Made by a program: the position numbers and the translations under genes. Shown in pieces: positions 35,071 to 44,007 of a stretch of 64,000 nucleotides of DNA. Source of the DNA: Terriglobales bacterium (GTDB lineage Bacteria > Acidobacteriota > Terriglobia > Terriglobales > Acidobacteriaceae); assembly GCA_035764005.1 (NCBI GenBank), contig DASTZZ010000019.1, positions 144,915 through 208,914 of the forward strand, given 5' to 3'. Positions within the stretch are counted from its first letter, which is position 1, and each line of letters starts with the position of its first letter. The notes beneath the pieces are model-generated. The model did not search any database. It saw only the letters and a program-made list of their open reading frames with translations, and was not told the DNA's origin.

Positions 35071-35903
35071 GCTTCCTTGTCCAGGCTCGCGCTTACCAGG
35101 CTTCCTTTTGAACGCACTTGAATATCGAAGAAATCTTCCCATGTCATAGTGAGACTTCGATCGAACCAGGCACGAATCTCATCGAGAATTTGCGTATCGG
35201 TGGCCGAACCTTGTCGATTCCGTCCTTCGGATTGCGTGCTCTGCGAGAGACGCTGTACCGCCTTCTTCACTCGCAGTTCACATTCTTTTTCGAGAGTCGT
35301 GAACATGATTCCCATTCCATGTCCATCGTCGGAAGCGCGGACTTCGCCCTGCGCGGGAATTTTCATTCCATAGAGATGAAGGATCAACTGCACGCGTGTG
35401 TAGCGCGGGAGGGGAAATTTTGTACTGACATAGCACCCGCCGAGACTGATGTTATCGAGTGCTCCCGAAATGGGAGAGGCACTCTGATCGGTCCAGTATT
35501 GGACGCCGCGATCGCAATCGAACCGCCGAGCCGAGCGCCGGTCGTCTTTTTCTTCTTTGGTATTCGGTTGCCAGGTATCGATGTAGGCTCCGCCATCGAT
35601 CTCGTTTTCGACGGCGGCGAATCTCTTTTCCGGTTCGAGCGTGCGCAAACCGATCTGGCCTTCGCGTGAGGTGCCCGGCGCTCCGATCCAAACTATCTCG
35701 AAGCGTACGCGGTCCTTCTGATGCTCCAGGGTTAGCTCCTGGCCGACGTTCATGGTGAGGCTTTGGAGGCTGGTGATGCGGGCGCCCTTCGCACTGAGAT
35801 CGAGCGTGCAGACAACGTGCCGGAAACTTCTCCCCTGCGCGTCACTACCCGATACGCGCACCGGCACTGCCAGAAAGCTCCGCTTCTCTCGTCGTCGCGA
35901 CAT
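35067..35903 (-). CDS. Tandem PilZ-domain protein
   Basis: 278 residues from ATG 35903; a TTG 75 nt upstream is possible. Two PilZ domains: the first at about 1-95 with 'SRRREKRSFLAVPVRVS' (RxxxR) and 'LDLSAKGARI' (DxSxxG); the second at about 120-215 with 'RRSARRFDCDRGV' (RxxxR) and 'LDNISLGGCYVS' (NxSxxG). Both carry the c-di-GMP binding residues. The last 60 residues form a helical tail with 'LDEIRAWFDRSLTMTWEDFF'. It probably acts as a cytoplasmic c-di-GMP effector. ATGA overlap with the downstream exported coiled-coil gene. Confidence 0.85.
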   Translation of the reverse strand: MSRRREKRSFLAVPVRVSGSDAQGRSFRHVVCTLDLSAKGARITSLQSLTMNVGQELTLEHQKDRVRFEIVWIGAPGTSREGQIGLRTLEPEKRFAAVENEIDGGAYIDTWQPNTKEEKDDRRSARRFDCDRGVQYWTDQSASPISGALDNISLGGCYVSTKFPLPRYTRVQLILHLYGMKIPAQGEVRASDDGHGMGIMFTTLEKECELRVKKAVQRLSQSTQSEGRNRQGSATDTQILDEIRAWFDRSLTMTWEDFFDIQVRSKGSLVSASLDKEA

Positions 35904-36303
35904 ACGGCGACCTAAGTATGGTACGTGGCACGAAGAATCAGTGAGATTACGGAGGTAATTAGGTGCTTGCCGTAGCAAGGGGAGCGGAATGAGCCATCTT
36001 CCCGAATTAAGAAATTCGCGAATATGAGTGCCGCGATTTGTGCGGCACGGATGGGACTAGCCCGGCATGAAATGCCCGGTTATTGCATCACAGCTCGAGA
36101 GTCCCGCGATTTCGGCTGGACGGCCGGCTTTTCTCCGAGCGATCAGTAGACAGTCCTCCCGCAAAGTACGCGGGACTCATCGATCAATTGCCCTTACCCG
36201 GCGTTGTCACGCCGGGCTATTCCCAAACGTGCCGCAGAAGATGCGGCACTCTGTTGTTTATTCGCGATAGTGCTGATTCGGGATCAGCGCATCGAATTCC
36301 GCT
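35904..36303. other. 400-nt gap dominated by a composite palindromic repeat
   Basis: Apart from the composite hairpin element at 36028-36249, nothing coding or RNA-like is seen. Confidence 0.5.
36028..36249. repeat. Composite multi-hairpin element (REP-like family C)
   Basis: Five palindromes in about 220 nt: GTGCCGC/GCGGCAC (36028-36048), an imperfect CCCGGCAT/ATGCCCGG (36061-36079), a long-range GAGTCCCGCG/CGCGGGACTC pair (36099-36108 with 36169-36178), CCCGGCG/CGCCGGG (36197-36216) and GTGCCGC/GCGGCAC again (36229-36249). The order mirrors about the centre, so the whole can fold as one symmetrical structure. No ORF inside. Confidence 0.65.
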
Positions 36304-36804
36304 TCACGCTGTAGTTCTGAGGAAATGTATGATGCCGACTACGACTACGACCGGCAGCACGACCACGATTGCGATTCCAACCAGCAGCACTAAAAAGAAT
36401 AACCAATCTCTGGTAACCAGTCCGTGTCGAACCCCACCGCGATAGCGCACCAGCAGGTTGTAGTTCATGCGATTCGATTTCCAGACGGTATCGAATACGT
36501 CGCCAAGAATTGGAATGGCCCCGAGCAGGGTATCAATGGCGATGTTTGCCACCATGCGCGAGAGTGCGATGCGGGGCAGTCCGCGCTGCCAGGCGGCAAA
36601 GACGATCAGAAATGAAAGCAGTCCGGTGATGATGTCACCCAGACCGGGAACGAGTCCGACGATCGGATCAAGGCCGAAGCGAATCTTCGTGCCCGGGATG
36701 TGGAAGATGTCGTCGAGCACGCTCGCGAGGTGATCGAGCTGCTCGTCGGTCAGGCCGCGAGGGACTTTAGGTGGAGACAGGATTTCAGGTTCGCTTGTGG
36801 CCAT
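36304..36804 (-). CDS. DUF4112-family membrane protein
   Basis: 166 residues. 'LASVLDDIFHIPGTKIRFGL' then 'DPIVGLVPGLGDIITGLLSF' is the DUF4112 signature, 'GAIPILGDVFDTVWKSNRMN' completes the domain. A Val-rich C-terminal helix (FLVLLVGIAIVVVLPVVVVV) adds a further membrane segment. About three transmembrane helices in total. Function unknown across the family. Stands alone on the minus strand. Confidence 0.88.
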   Translation of the reverse strand: MATSEPEILSPPKVPRGLTDEQLDHLASVLDDIFHIPGTKIRFGLDPIVGLVPGLGDIITGLLSFLIVFAAWQRGLPRIALSRMVANIAIDTLLGAIPILGDVFDTVWKSNRMNYNLLVRYRGGVRHGLVTRDWLFFLVLLVGIAIVVVLPVVVVVGIIHFLRTTA

Positions 36805-37409
36805 GAGTCATTGTATGCAACCGATGTTCTTCTGATGGCGTAAATAGGAGAAAGAACTGGCAGAAGCAGCCTCGACGATCTGCCAAAGCTCAATTGGGCA
36901 CAGCAGTGGGGTGTCGCGCTTGGCCCTGCCGACTGGGTCAAAGTAAAGAAAGCGTGTGCGGAAGCGGGCGACGCACGGGGAGGCTGTCCCAATTTGGAAC
37001 GAAAGAATCGCTGCAAAATCCCTGATGTTTTTGCGCTCCGTCACGCAAACTGAAGCTAAGTCACTGGAAACGTTTGCCTTGCGTCGCCCACCTGATGAAT
37101 CGCTGTTAATTCCCTGCCTGCGAGCAAAATCTTCAAAATCCGGGCAGAATCTGGCGATTTCTTGCCGCAAAAAGAAAAAATGGCTGTATTAATCGCTGTT
37201 CTTTCGGAATCTCCCAGGGCTGGCAGTAGTCATCTGCAGAAGCAAGGACTCTCTGAGAACTCGATTTTTCCCCCATCGTGGCGGGGTTGCCGTGTTGACA
37301 CCCCCGCTCCATCCTCCTTATCCTTAAGTTTTGCCCTCCAGGTCGTATTCTGAGCTGTGCGCTCCCGCGTGAGCCGGCACCTGCTAACGGAAGGCGAGGG
37401 TAGCTGGCG
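36805..37409. other. 605-nt gap upstream of the DUF177-rpmF-plsX operon
   Basis: Contains a probable promoter (37295-37324) near its right end. The rest, including open frames on both strands, shows no recognisable protein and I consider it non-coding. Confidence 0.45.
37295..37324 (+). promoter_or_regulatory. Probable sigma70-type promoter for DUF177-rpmF-plsX
   Basis: A perfect TTGACA (37295-37300) is followed after 18 nt by TATCCT (37319-37324), about 85 nt before the first gene of the operon. No other candidate in the gap is as good. Confidence 0.5.
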
Positions 37410-37958
37410 ATGTTCATCAGTCTTCAAGAGCTGGAAGTCAAGAAAGTCGAGTTTTCTCAGCAACTTGCGCCGGGGACTATCGATCTTGGCGCGGAGCTGC
37501 GGCAATCCGGAGTTCTGAACACTAAAGGACGCGCGGAGCTGCTGGAAGAGCACCGCGGCGGCAAGAATGTCGTTGAAGATATCCGCGTATTAGGCGATTT
37601 CTCGACCACCATCGAGGTTCGCTGTGCGCGCTGTGTCGATCCGGTTCCGACCAAGGTAGGCGGAGATTTCGATCTGCTCTATCGGCCGCTAGGGATCGAC
37701 GCCGGCCACGACGAGCGCTCGATCTCGGAAGCGGAAACTGAGATCGGATACTACTCCGGTGACGGTATTCAGCTAGAAGACGTTCTGCGCGAGCAGATAC
37801 TGCTGGCGCTTCCGGTGAAGGTCGTGTGCAGCGAGAGCTGTCGCGGCATCTGCGCCGGATGTGGAAGAAATTTGAATGTCGAGGCCTGCACTTGCGAAGA
37901 GCGCCCGAGCGATCCGCGCTGGGCGGCGCTGGCCGACATCAAAGACAAATTGAAATAA
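37410..37958 (+). CDS. DUF177/YceD-family protein
   Basis: 182 residues. 'RVLGDFSTTIEVRCARCVDP' and the downstream 'CSESCRGICAGCGRNLNVEA' with conserved Cys pairs are the DUF177 (YceD) signature. The family nearly always precedes rpmF, as here (15 nt gap). YceD homologues are linked to 23S rRNA accumulation or ribosome assembly in bacteria and plants. The four to six Cys could bind zinc. First gene of the rpmF-plsX operon. Confidence 0.92.
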   Translation: MFISLQELEVKKVEFSQQLAPGTIDLGAELRQSGVLNTKGRAELLEEHRGGKNVVEDIRVLGDFSTTIEVRCARCVDPVPTKVGGDFDLLYRPLGIDAGHDERSISEAETEIGYYSGDGIQLEDVLREQILLALPVKVVCSESCRGICAGCGRNLNVEACTCEERPSDPRWAALADIKDKLK

Positions 37959-37973
37959 CTTAAGGAAAAGATC

Positions 37974-38159
37974 ATGCCGAATCCAAAACGGCGGCACTCC
38001 AAGGCTCGTACCGGACGTCGCCGCGCCCACGATTATCTCAGCGCCAACTCACTCTCCGAGTGTCCGAACTGTCATGAGAAGAAGATGCCGCACCGTGCGT
38101 GTCCCAAATGTGGACACTACAAGGGTCGCGAGATCTTCGACACGGAAAAGGCTGGCTAA
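37974..38159 (+). CDS. rpmF: 50S ribosomal protein L32
   Basis: 61 residues. 'MPNPKRRHSKARTGRRRAHD' is the canonical L32 opening, and the zinc ribbon is 'CPNCHEKKMPHRACPKCGHY' with four Cys (zinc-containing C+ form). Structural component of the large ribosomal subunit. Located between DUF177 and plsX in the conserved bacterial order, with 20 nt to plsX. Confidence 0.97.
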   Translation: MPNPKRRHSKARTGRRRAHDYLSANSLSECPNCHEKKMPHRACPKCGHYKGREIFDTEKAG

Positions 38160-38180
38160 GTTACAATCGCCCTTCCGCAG

Positions 38181-39251
38181 ATGCCAACTGTAATCGCGGT
38201 CGATGCGATGGGCTCCGACCGGGCTCCCAAGCCCGAAGTGGAAGGGGCGATACTTGCCTGTCGTCATCATGATGTGCGCGTCCTGCTCGTCGGACGCGAG
38301 CCACAGATACGCGAAGAGCTCGAGCGGGAGATCGAGCGCCATCCCACTGTCCGCAATCTGCCGATTGAGATGATCCATGCCACTGAAGTAATCGGCATGG
38401 GCGAAAAGGCTGCGACGGCTGTGCGCAGCAAGCGGGATTCCTCCATGCGTGTCGGCCTGCGTCTCGTTCGCGAAGCACGTGCCGCAGGGTTCGTAACCGC
38501 CGGCAACACCGGGGCAGCGATGGCAACTGCGAAGATGGTGCTGGGCACGTTGCCTGGAGTCGATCGTCCCGCACTCGCTGCTGTTTTCCCTACGTCGGCC
38601 GGAAAAGCCGCTATCCTGCTTGACGTTGGCGCAAATGTCGATTGCAAGCCTCAGCACCTCGAGCAGTTCGCCATCATGGGCGAGATCTACTCGCGCAGCA
38701 TCTTCGGAATGAACAAGCCCAGAGTGGGACTGCTCTCGATCGGTGAAGAAGAGGGTAAAGGTAACGAACTGACGCGCGAGGCCTACACACTCTTGCGCCA
38801 GCTTCCGCTGAACTTCGCCGGCAACGTCGAAGGCCGCGATCTCTACAACGGCAGCGTCGATGTGATTGTTTGTGACGGTTTCATTGGGAATGTTGCACTA
38901 AAAGTCTCCGAAGGGTTGGTTTCTGCCGTCCGCTTCCTGTTGAAGGAGTCGCTTAAGTCGACGATCAGCTCACAAGTAGGATTCCTCCTCTCCCGCCGTG
39001 CTTTTGACGATTTCAAGAAACGTCTCGACTACGCCGAATACGGCGGCGCTCCCCTTTTGGGAATTAAGGGCATCTGCATCGTCGGCCACGGATCTTCTAA
39101 CGCAACAGCAATCAAGAACGCAATCCGCGTTGCCGCGCAATTCGCCGAAACCCGTATCAACGATAAGATTGAAAAAGGCCTAAGCTCGCATCGTCCAAGA
39201 CGCGAACCTCCCCCGTCAGACACAATCGAGGCAGGCAGCGCCCCGGTGTAA
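38181..39251 (+). CDS. plsX: Phosphate acyltransferase PlsX
   Basis: 356 residues. '[20 protein letters not shown]' opens the protein as in all PlsX. '[20 protein letters not shown]', '[20 protein letters not shown]' and '[20 protein letters not shown]' are family motifs. It makes acyl-phosphate from acyl-ACP, the first step of the PlsX/PlsY route to phosphatidic acid, at the inner face of the membrane. The C-terminal 20 residues are a charged, Pro-rich extension. fabH/fabD do not follow, unlike in many genomes. Confidence 0.96.
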   Translation: MPTVIAVDAMGSDRAPKPEVEGAILACRHHDVRVLLVGREPQIREELEREIERHPTVRNLPIEMIHATEVIGMGEKAATAVRSKRDSSMRVGLRLVREARAAGFVTAGNTGAAMATAKMVLGTLPGVDRPALAAVFPTSAGKAAILLDVGANVDCKPQHLEQFAIMGEIYSRSIFGMNKPRVGLLSIGEEEGKGNELTREAYTLLRQLPLNFAGNVEGRDLYNGSVDVIVCDGFIGNVALKVSEGLVSAVRFLLKESLKSTISSQVGFLLSRRAFDDFKKRLDYAEYGGAPLLGIKGICIVGHGSSNATAIKNAIRVAAQFAETRINDKIEKGLSSHRPRREPPPSDTIEAGSAPV

Positions 39252-39300
39252 TGATTTTTGATGTTGCCTTTGCTCTTGCTCTTACAAAGCGAACCCCAAC

Positions 39301-39425
39301 CGCAAGGTGCTTCGGCGTTCGCCTCAGCATGACAAAGTTTTTATTTACTTCACGAAATTCTGTTTACATTTACGCCTTGTCATCCTGAGCCAAGGAGCAA
39401 AGCGACGCAGGCGAAGGACCTTGCG
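39301..39425. repeat. Inverted-repeat element (REP/MITE-like family B)
   Basis: The left arm (39301-39334, CGCAAGGTGCTTCGG... ending TCAGCATGACA) and the right arm (39378-39425, starting TGTCATCCTGAGC and ending CCTTGCG) are inverted counterparts with one longer spacer in the right arm. The interior of about 43 nt is AT-rich. It lies in the 281-nt gap between plsX and the CMD-family gene. Confidence 0.6.
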
Positions 39426-39532
39426 TTTGCTTTTCACACGAACTCAGAACTGCTGCAGTTTTTTTTCGAGTCATGCAAACCGCCCCGCTCATCCACATAA
39501 GTGAACTAATACTTTTGTCGGAGTCTCTACAC

Positions 39533-40066
39533 ATGCCCAGAATGGTTGGCCTTGAACGAGGCGAAGCTCCTTGGCATCTGCGCTGGTTCTACGGGATGAT
39601 GCGCAAGATGTTCGGCAAAGATCTCACTCCAGCGAAGATTCAGATGCGCGTGCCCGGAATCGTTTGGGGCGGCATTGGAATGGAAATGGCGCTGGGTCGC
39701 AAGCGCCGCGTCTCCCTGCGCTACGCTCAACTGGCAAAGATCAGGACGGCCGCTCGCATTGGCTGTCCGTTTTGAGTCGACATCAATTCTGCCGTAGGCA
39801 GAAAAGCTGGACTTACTCCGGAGAAATTAGCTGCTATCCCTGGTAATGATCTCTCCGCGTTTACTGATGTTGAGCGGCTCGTGCTCGAACTTGCGGACGC
39901 AATGGCGTCAACGCCATCGAACGTCTCCGACGATCTCTACGCAAGGTTACGCGCGCAATTTTCAGAAGAACAATTGCTGGAACTCGGCGCGCAGATCGCC
40001 TTTGAGAACTTTCGCGCCAGGCTGAATCGAATCTACAACGCTGAGAGTGACCACCTGTATAGCTGA
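39533..40066 (+). CDS. Carboxymuconolactone decarboxylase (AhpD-like) family protein, probable selenoprotein with Sec81 at in-frame TGA
   Basis: Read from ATG 39533 to TGA 40064-40066, with one in-frame TGA at 39773-39775, this is a 177-residue CMD/AhpD-like protein. The upstream part ends 'KIRTAARIGCPF'. Directly after the TGA, in the same frame, the family continues as 'VDINSAVGRKAGLTPEKLAA' and 'DVERLVLELADAM'. The TGA replaces the second Cys of the CxxC redox motif (Cys78-Pro-Phe-U81), the place where Sec occurs in other thiol-redox proteins. A 7-bp hairpin TTCTGCC-GTA-GGCAGAA (39787-39803) begins 11 nt after the TGA, with loop GUA 18 nt from it, matching bacterial SECIS rules. The alternative is a recent nonsense mutation. 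Confidence 0.7.
39787..39803 (+). promoter_or_regulatory. Candidate bacterial SECIS hairpin
   Basis: Perfect 7-bp stem with a three-nucleotide loop GUA, 18 nt between the TGA and the loop, and G as the first loop base. These meet the published bSECIS criteria of a 16-37 nt spacing and a G in the first two loop positions. It lies within coding sequence, as all bacterial SECIS elements do. Confidence 0.6.
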
Positions 40067-40099
40067 GAACGCGGTTCGCCAGCATTTTTGAGAACCGTG

Positions 40100-40567
40100 T
40101 TATCCGCGAGGAAGCTGCTCATCCTCCGGCGCGGATTGCGCCTGCATGCGTTCCATGCTCAAACGCACAAGTCTCTTCACAGCGCCGAGGACCTGCGAGG
40201 GCTCCTTCTCGCTTACCATCCAATCGACGCCGGCTGGAATTCCCTCCCGTTTTGACACTCTGCCTTTCAGCAGGAGCAGTACCGGTGTGTGCGGCGCAAC
40301 CATCTTTAGCGAGTGAGGCAATGACCAGTCCCCGTCCAGAGCCAGTGAGTCGCGATCAATCAGAGTGACGGCAATAGGATTGTGAAGACAGAGGGCCACT
40401 GCCTGGTCTGCAGTGGATGGAACGACAACCGTATAGCCTCTCTTCCGCAGGACCTGCTCAAGACCTTCATAACGCCCGCCCACGACCAAAAGAATGATCG
40501 CGTTCTGAGGTTTGAACGCTTTCTTCGTTCCCACTCGCTTGAGCAGCTCCAAAGGAGGCATAAACAC
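40100..40567 (-). CDS. Receiver-like (CheY-fold) stand-alone protein, degenerate
   Basis: 155 residues. The alternating beta/alpha pattern of a response-regulator receiver: 'NAIILLVVGGRYEGLEQVLR', 'YTVVVPSTADQAVAL', 'IAVTLIDRDSL' and 'TPVLLLLKGR'. An Asp is present at the end of strand 3, but the usual acidic pair near the first strand is missing (VVGG), so phosphorylation is doubtful. No output domain. The C-terminal tail is Gln/Ser/Glu-rich. Probably a pseudo-receiver that acts through binding. Confidence 0.65.
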   Translation of the reverse strand: MFMPPLELLKRVGTKKAFKPQNAIILLVVGGRYEGLEQVLRKRGYTVVVPSTADQAVALCLHNPIAVTLIDRDSLALDGDWSLPHSLKMVAPHTPVLLLLKGRVSKREGIPAGVDWMVSEKEPSQVLGAVKRLVRLSMERMQAQSAPEDEQLPRG

Positions 40568-40783
40568 ACCAAGGACGTCGATCGAAGTGGGCGAAGAAAG
40601 TATGACACACTCAGTGACTTAGCTGGAAGTACGGGCCAAGCGAGCGATGTACGCGAATGATTCCAAAAGCGCCGCAGATACCCCTACACTTGTTTACCTT
40701 CCTGCATCTCCTCGCATGATCTAAAGACCGCGCACGCGGTGGGAACGGTCAGGCACGATCACGGTCAGGGATAGCTCGCGCAT

Positions 40784-43285
40784 TCATATCCTCAGTTCTA
40801 CGACCGTTGCGCCGGCTCCGCCTTCGCTTTGCGGTGGTTCGTTTACGGTCGCAACGTGCGGATGTGATTTCAAGAACTGTCGCAGAGCCTTGCGCAAGAT
40901 GCCCATTCCGCTGCCGTGCACAACGCGTACCCGCGGCATACCGGCGAGAAACGCGCGATCTACAAACTTCTCCACTTCGCGTGTGGCATCATCTACGGTT
41001 TGCCCAATGACGTTGATTTCGGTTGGCACACTCAGGTCGTTGTCGTCATTCTTGAGAGACACCGAGATTCCGCGCGCACGTGCTGCGGCGACAGGGGATA
41101 CAGCGCGCTCCGCGACAGCGGATCTGACCACCGTGGCAATATCCGTCTTGGGAACACGCATCTTCATAATGCCTGCTTCCACTTCAAACGTGTTCTCGTC
41201 GATTTTGCGCTTGACGACAGCCTCTCTTCCCAGCGATTTCAAACGCACAACGTCGCCTTCAGCTACATACTTCACTTCGCCCGGCCGCGCGTTTGGATCG
41301 CCGCGATCTGCTCCGGTGCGATGAGCGACGACTGTCGCGTCGAACTGCTCCTTGAACTCGCGACGAAGCCGCGCGACTCGGCGCTCCGCATCCTTCGACA
41401 TCTTCTGCGCAGCAGCGCGATCCTCGACGGTGTTGATTAGCTCTTGGGCCTGGTACTCGAAGTCCCGCAGTAGCTGTTCGAGCTTCTTCTCCATCTCGCG
41501 CACCTGCTGACGCTGCTCCTTCATGCCTTCCAGATCGAGACGGCTCTTTTCGCGCGCGACCTCCTGCTCGCGGCGGCGCAAGTCACTGCGTTCTTGTTCG
41601 AGCGTTTCGAGCTGCTGATGCAGTTGATCGAGAAAGCGCGCGACGTCTTGTGTTTGCCCGGCGAGTCGCCGGCGCGCAGCCTCTACGATCTGCGAGTTCA
41701 GTCCAAGTCTCTGCGCGATATTGATGCCGGCCGAGGCCCCGGGCACGCCGACCTTCAGTTCGTACGTTGGTTGCAGCGTTTTTTCATCGAAGCCAACCGC
41801 CGCGTTCACCACGCCAGGAGTATTGGCCGCATAAACTTTCAGCGAAGTGTGATGCGTAGAGATGATGCTGGTCGCGCCTAGATTAAGAAAATGCCGGGCG
41901 ATAGCGACTGCGAGAGCAGCGCCTTCTTCCGGATCGGTGGCGGAGCCGAGTTCGTCCAACAGCACCAGAGAGCGCGATGTAGCTGTTTTAGAAATGAGGT
42001 CAATGTTCCTGACGTGCGCCGAAAAAGTGGAAAGGTTCTGCTCGATCGATTGATAGTCGCCAATATCTGCGAACACCGAATCAAAAACTGGAATCGCGGC
42101 GGCCTCTGCAGGAACCGGCATTCCCGACTGAGCCATCAGCGCAAGCAAACCAATGGTTTTTAAACCAACGGTTTTTCCGCCGGTATTTGGTCCACTAATG
42201 ATGAGCTGCCGGCTATCCGCGGCGAGTTCAAGCGAAATAGGAACCACACGACCGCCACGCTCGCGAAGGTTGCGTTCCAAAACCGGATGCCGTGCATTTG
42301 TTACTTGAAAGTGAGTGGCTGCGTTCCAACCCTCTTTGCCGCGTCCACTCTGTCCACCTTGTCCACTCACTCCATGTTGTCCAGCCAAAACTTGCGGCCG
42401 CACACACTGGTAGTCTCGAGCAAAACGCGCCTTGGCAAATTGCAACTCGATTTCAGCCAGAACATCGAGCGCCGTTTCCAATGCAGGCGCCTGCTCGCCA
42501 ATGCGAGCCGTCATCTCCAGCAGAATGCGATGAATCTCAGCGTTTTCTTCCTCCAGCAGGCGAACAAGCTCATTGTTCTGCTCGATGGTTTCGAGCGGCT
42601 CAACGAAAACAGTTTGCCCGCTGGAACTCGCGCCGTGCACAACGCCGTTTACGCGCCGCTTCTGCTCGACCTTTACGGGAATGACGAAGCGCTCTCCGCG
42701 AATGGTGATGAGTTCATCCTGTGTCGCGCCGCCTTCCGCGAGATGGCGCATATAGCTGCGGAGCGAACTCTGAATCTCGCGCTTCTGCCGCTCAATGTCG
42801 CGCCGCAAGCGCGCCAGCTCCGGCGATGCGCGATCATCGAGCGTGCCGTCGGGAAGAATCTTGCCGTGAAAGAAGCGAAGCAGCAGGGTGAAATCGGCGA
42901 GCGCGAGCGAGCCTTCGCGAATCGCCGGCCATCCCCCGTCGAGTGAGGCTGGAGGTTCGAGTGCAATGGCGCGCCATTCGTCTGCGCGATCGGCGATTGT
43001 GAGGACTTCGCGCAGCTCCGGAATTTCGAGTGTTGCTCCGCCGATCTGAGCTTTCTTCAGAAGCTCGCGGCAGGCGGCGAGTCCATGGAAATCGAATGCT
43101 CCGCCGGCTTCGAGGAATTTTCGAATTTCCTCTGTGAGCTGCTGCTGGTGGAGAATCCAGTCGACATCATCTCGAGGACCGAGTTCTGCGACGCGGCGAC
43201 GGCCCAAATCGGAGCCGCAGTAGGCGAGCAGCATGTCGCGCACGCGATCGAACTCGAGCAGCCGCAGGCTCCAAGTCGCAGACAT
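40784..43285 (-). CDS. mutS2: Endonuclease MutS2
   Basis: 833 residues. MutS-like core and clamp regions are followed by the ATPase domain with Walker A 'ISGPNTGGKTVGLKTIG' (about 355-370) and Walker B 'SLVLLDELGSATDPEEGAAL'. A long coiled coil (about 520-620) follows. The C-terminal Smr nuclease domain (about 755-833) is intact, with 'VHGSGMGILRKALRQFLKSH'. The N-terminal mismatch-binding domain of MutS is absent, as expected. Acts on branched DNA to suppress recombination, or on collided ribosomes in Bacillus. Same strand as and downstream of ccmB (47 nt). Confidence 0.95.
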   Translation of the reverse strand: MSATWSLRLLEFDRVRDMLLAYCGSDLGRRRVAELGPRDDVDWILHQQQLTEEIRKFLEAGGAFDFHGLAACRELLKKAQIGGATLEIPELREVLTIADRADEWRAIALEPPASLDGGWPAIREGSLALADFTLLLRFFHGKILPDGTLDDRASPELARLRRDIERQKREIQSSLRSYMRHLAEGGATQDELITIRGERFVIPVKVEQKRRVNGVVHGASSSGQTVFVEPLETIEQNNELVRLLEEENAEIHRILLEMTARIGEQAPALETALDVLAEIELQFAKARFARDYQCVRPQVLAGQHGVSGQGGQSGRGKEGWNAATHFQVTNARHPVLERNLRERGGRVVPISLELAADSRQLIISGPNTGGKTVGLKTIGLLALMAQSGMPVPAEAAAIPVFDSVFADIGDYQSIEQNLSTFSAHVRNIDLISKTATSRSLVLLDELGSATDPEEGAALAVAIARHFLNLGATSIISTHHTSLKVYAANTPGVVNAAVGFDEKTLQPTYELKVGVPGASAGINIAQRLGLNSQIVEAARRRLAGQTQDVARFLDQLHQQLETLEQERSDLRRREQEVAREKSRLDLEGMKEQRQQVREMEKKLEQLLRDFEYQAQELINTVEDRAAAQKMSKDAERRVARLRREFKEQFDATVVAHRTGADRGDPNARPGEVKYVAEGDVVRLKSLGREAVVKRKIDENTFEVEAGIMKMRVPKTDIATVVRSAVAERAVSPVAAARARGISVSLKNDDNDLSVPTEINVIGQTVDDATREVEKFVDRAFLAGMPRVRVVHGSGMGILRKALRQFLKSHPHVATVNEPPQSEGGAGATVVELRI

Positions 43286-43332
43286 GAATAAATGCTAGCA
43301 GGGACTCGGAAACAGCAGCGGCGCAGGTTGTT

Positions 43333-44007
43333 CTATTCGGCTCCCAAGACCGGTTCAAACAGCAGTAGTGACACGATGGTGAACACGACATCGTAAACAC
43401 TGAGCAGTTTGATCCAGTTGATTGGATCGGCGTCGCCGGTAAGAATGTTGGTTGTGGCGAGCACCATTCCGACGATCGCCGGAAGCGAAATGGGAAAAAG
43501 AATGAGGGGAAGCATCAGTTCGCGGTTGCGAGTGCGAATTGACAGAGCGGAAAAGAAAGTTCCGTTTACCACCAATGCCCAGGTTCCCAGCGCGGCAACC
43601 ACGACGAGCTCCGCTCCCGAGCCGATTACGCGCAGGTTGTAGAAGACCGTGAAGACGGGCGCGATCAGAATCTCAATGACAGCAACGAAGATGAAATTCG
43701 CGATCACCTTCGCTAAGAAAAGCGCATTTGGAGGAGCAGGCGCGAGGCGTAAAGCGTCGAGCACGCTGTTATGCAGTTCACGCGCCCAGCTTTGATTGAG
43801 CGCCACGATGGTGGCGAATAGCAAGGCGATCCAAGCGATGCCGCCGGCAATGACGCGCGATTCTTCCGCGAGCGGGTCGAACGCAAACGCAAACACTACC
43901 ACCACCAGCAACGCGAAGAACAACATCGAGTTGCTGGCGTCTTTTGACCGCCACTCGAGGCGCAGATCCTTGCGCAAGTGTAAGGCGACCGTGCGCGCCA
44001 GATTCAT
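43333..44007 (-). CDS. ccmB: Heme exporter protein B (cytochrome c maturation)
   Basis: 224 residues from ATG 44007, overlapping the ccmA stop (ATGA). CcmB fold with six hydrophobic helices. 'HLRKDLRLEWRSKDASNSML' is the conserved start, followed by 'GIAWIALLFATIVALNQSWA' and 'SLPAIVGMVLATTNILTGD'. Together with CcmA it forms the ABC complex that releases holo-CcmE for cytochrome c maturation at the inner membrane. ccmC and ccmD, which normally follow, are replaced by mutS2, so the cluster is incomplete here. Confidence 0.92.
   Translation of the reverse strand: MNLARTVALHLRKDLRLEWRSKDASNSMLFFALLVVVVFAFAFDPLAEESRVIAGGIAWIALLFATIVALNQSWARELHNSVLDALRLAPAPPNALFLAKVIANFIFVAVIEILIAPVFTVFYNLRVIGSGAELVVVAALGTWALVVNGTFFSALSIRTRNRELMLPLILFPISLPAIVGMVLATTNILTGDADPINWIKLLSVYDVVFTIVSLLLFEPVLGAE

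Noticed and set aside
36808..37170. 120-codon minus-strand frame in the gap before DUF177
   Set aside because: Composition is not protein-like and there is no ribosome site or recognisable motif.
39533..40066. Two separate short genes flanking a stop codon (39533-39775 and 39881-40066)
   Set aside because: The family sequence is continuous and in one frame across the TGA, and the second piece has no ribosome site of its own.
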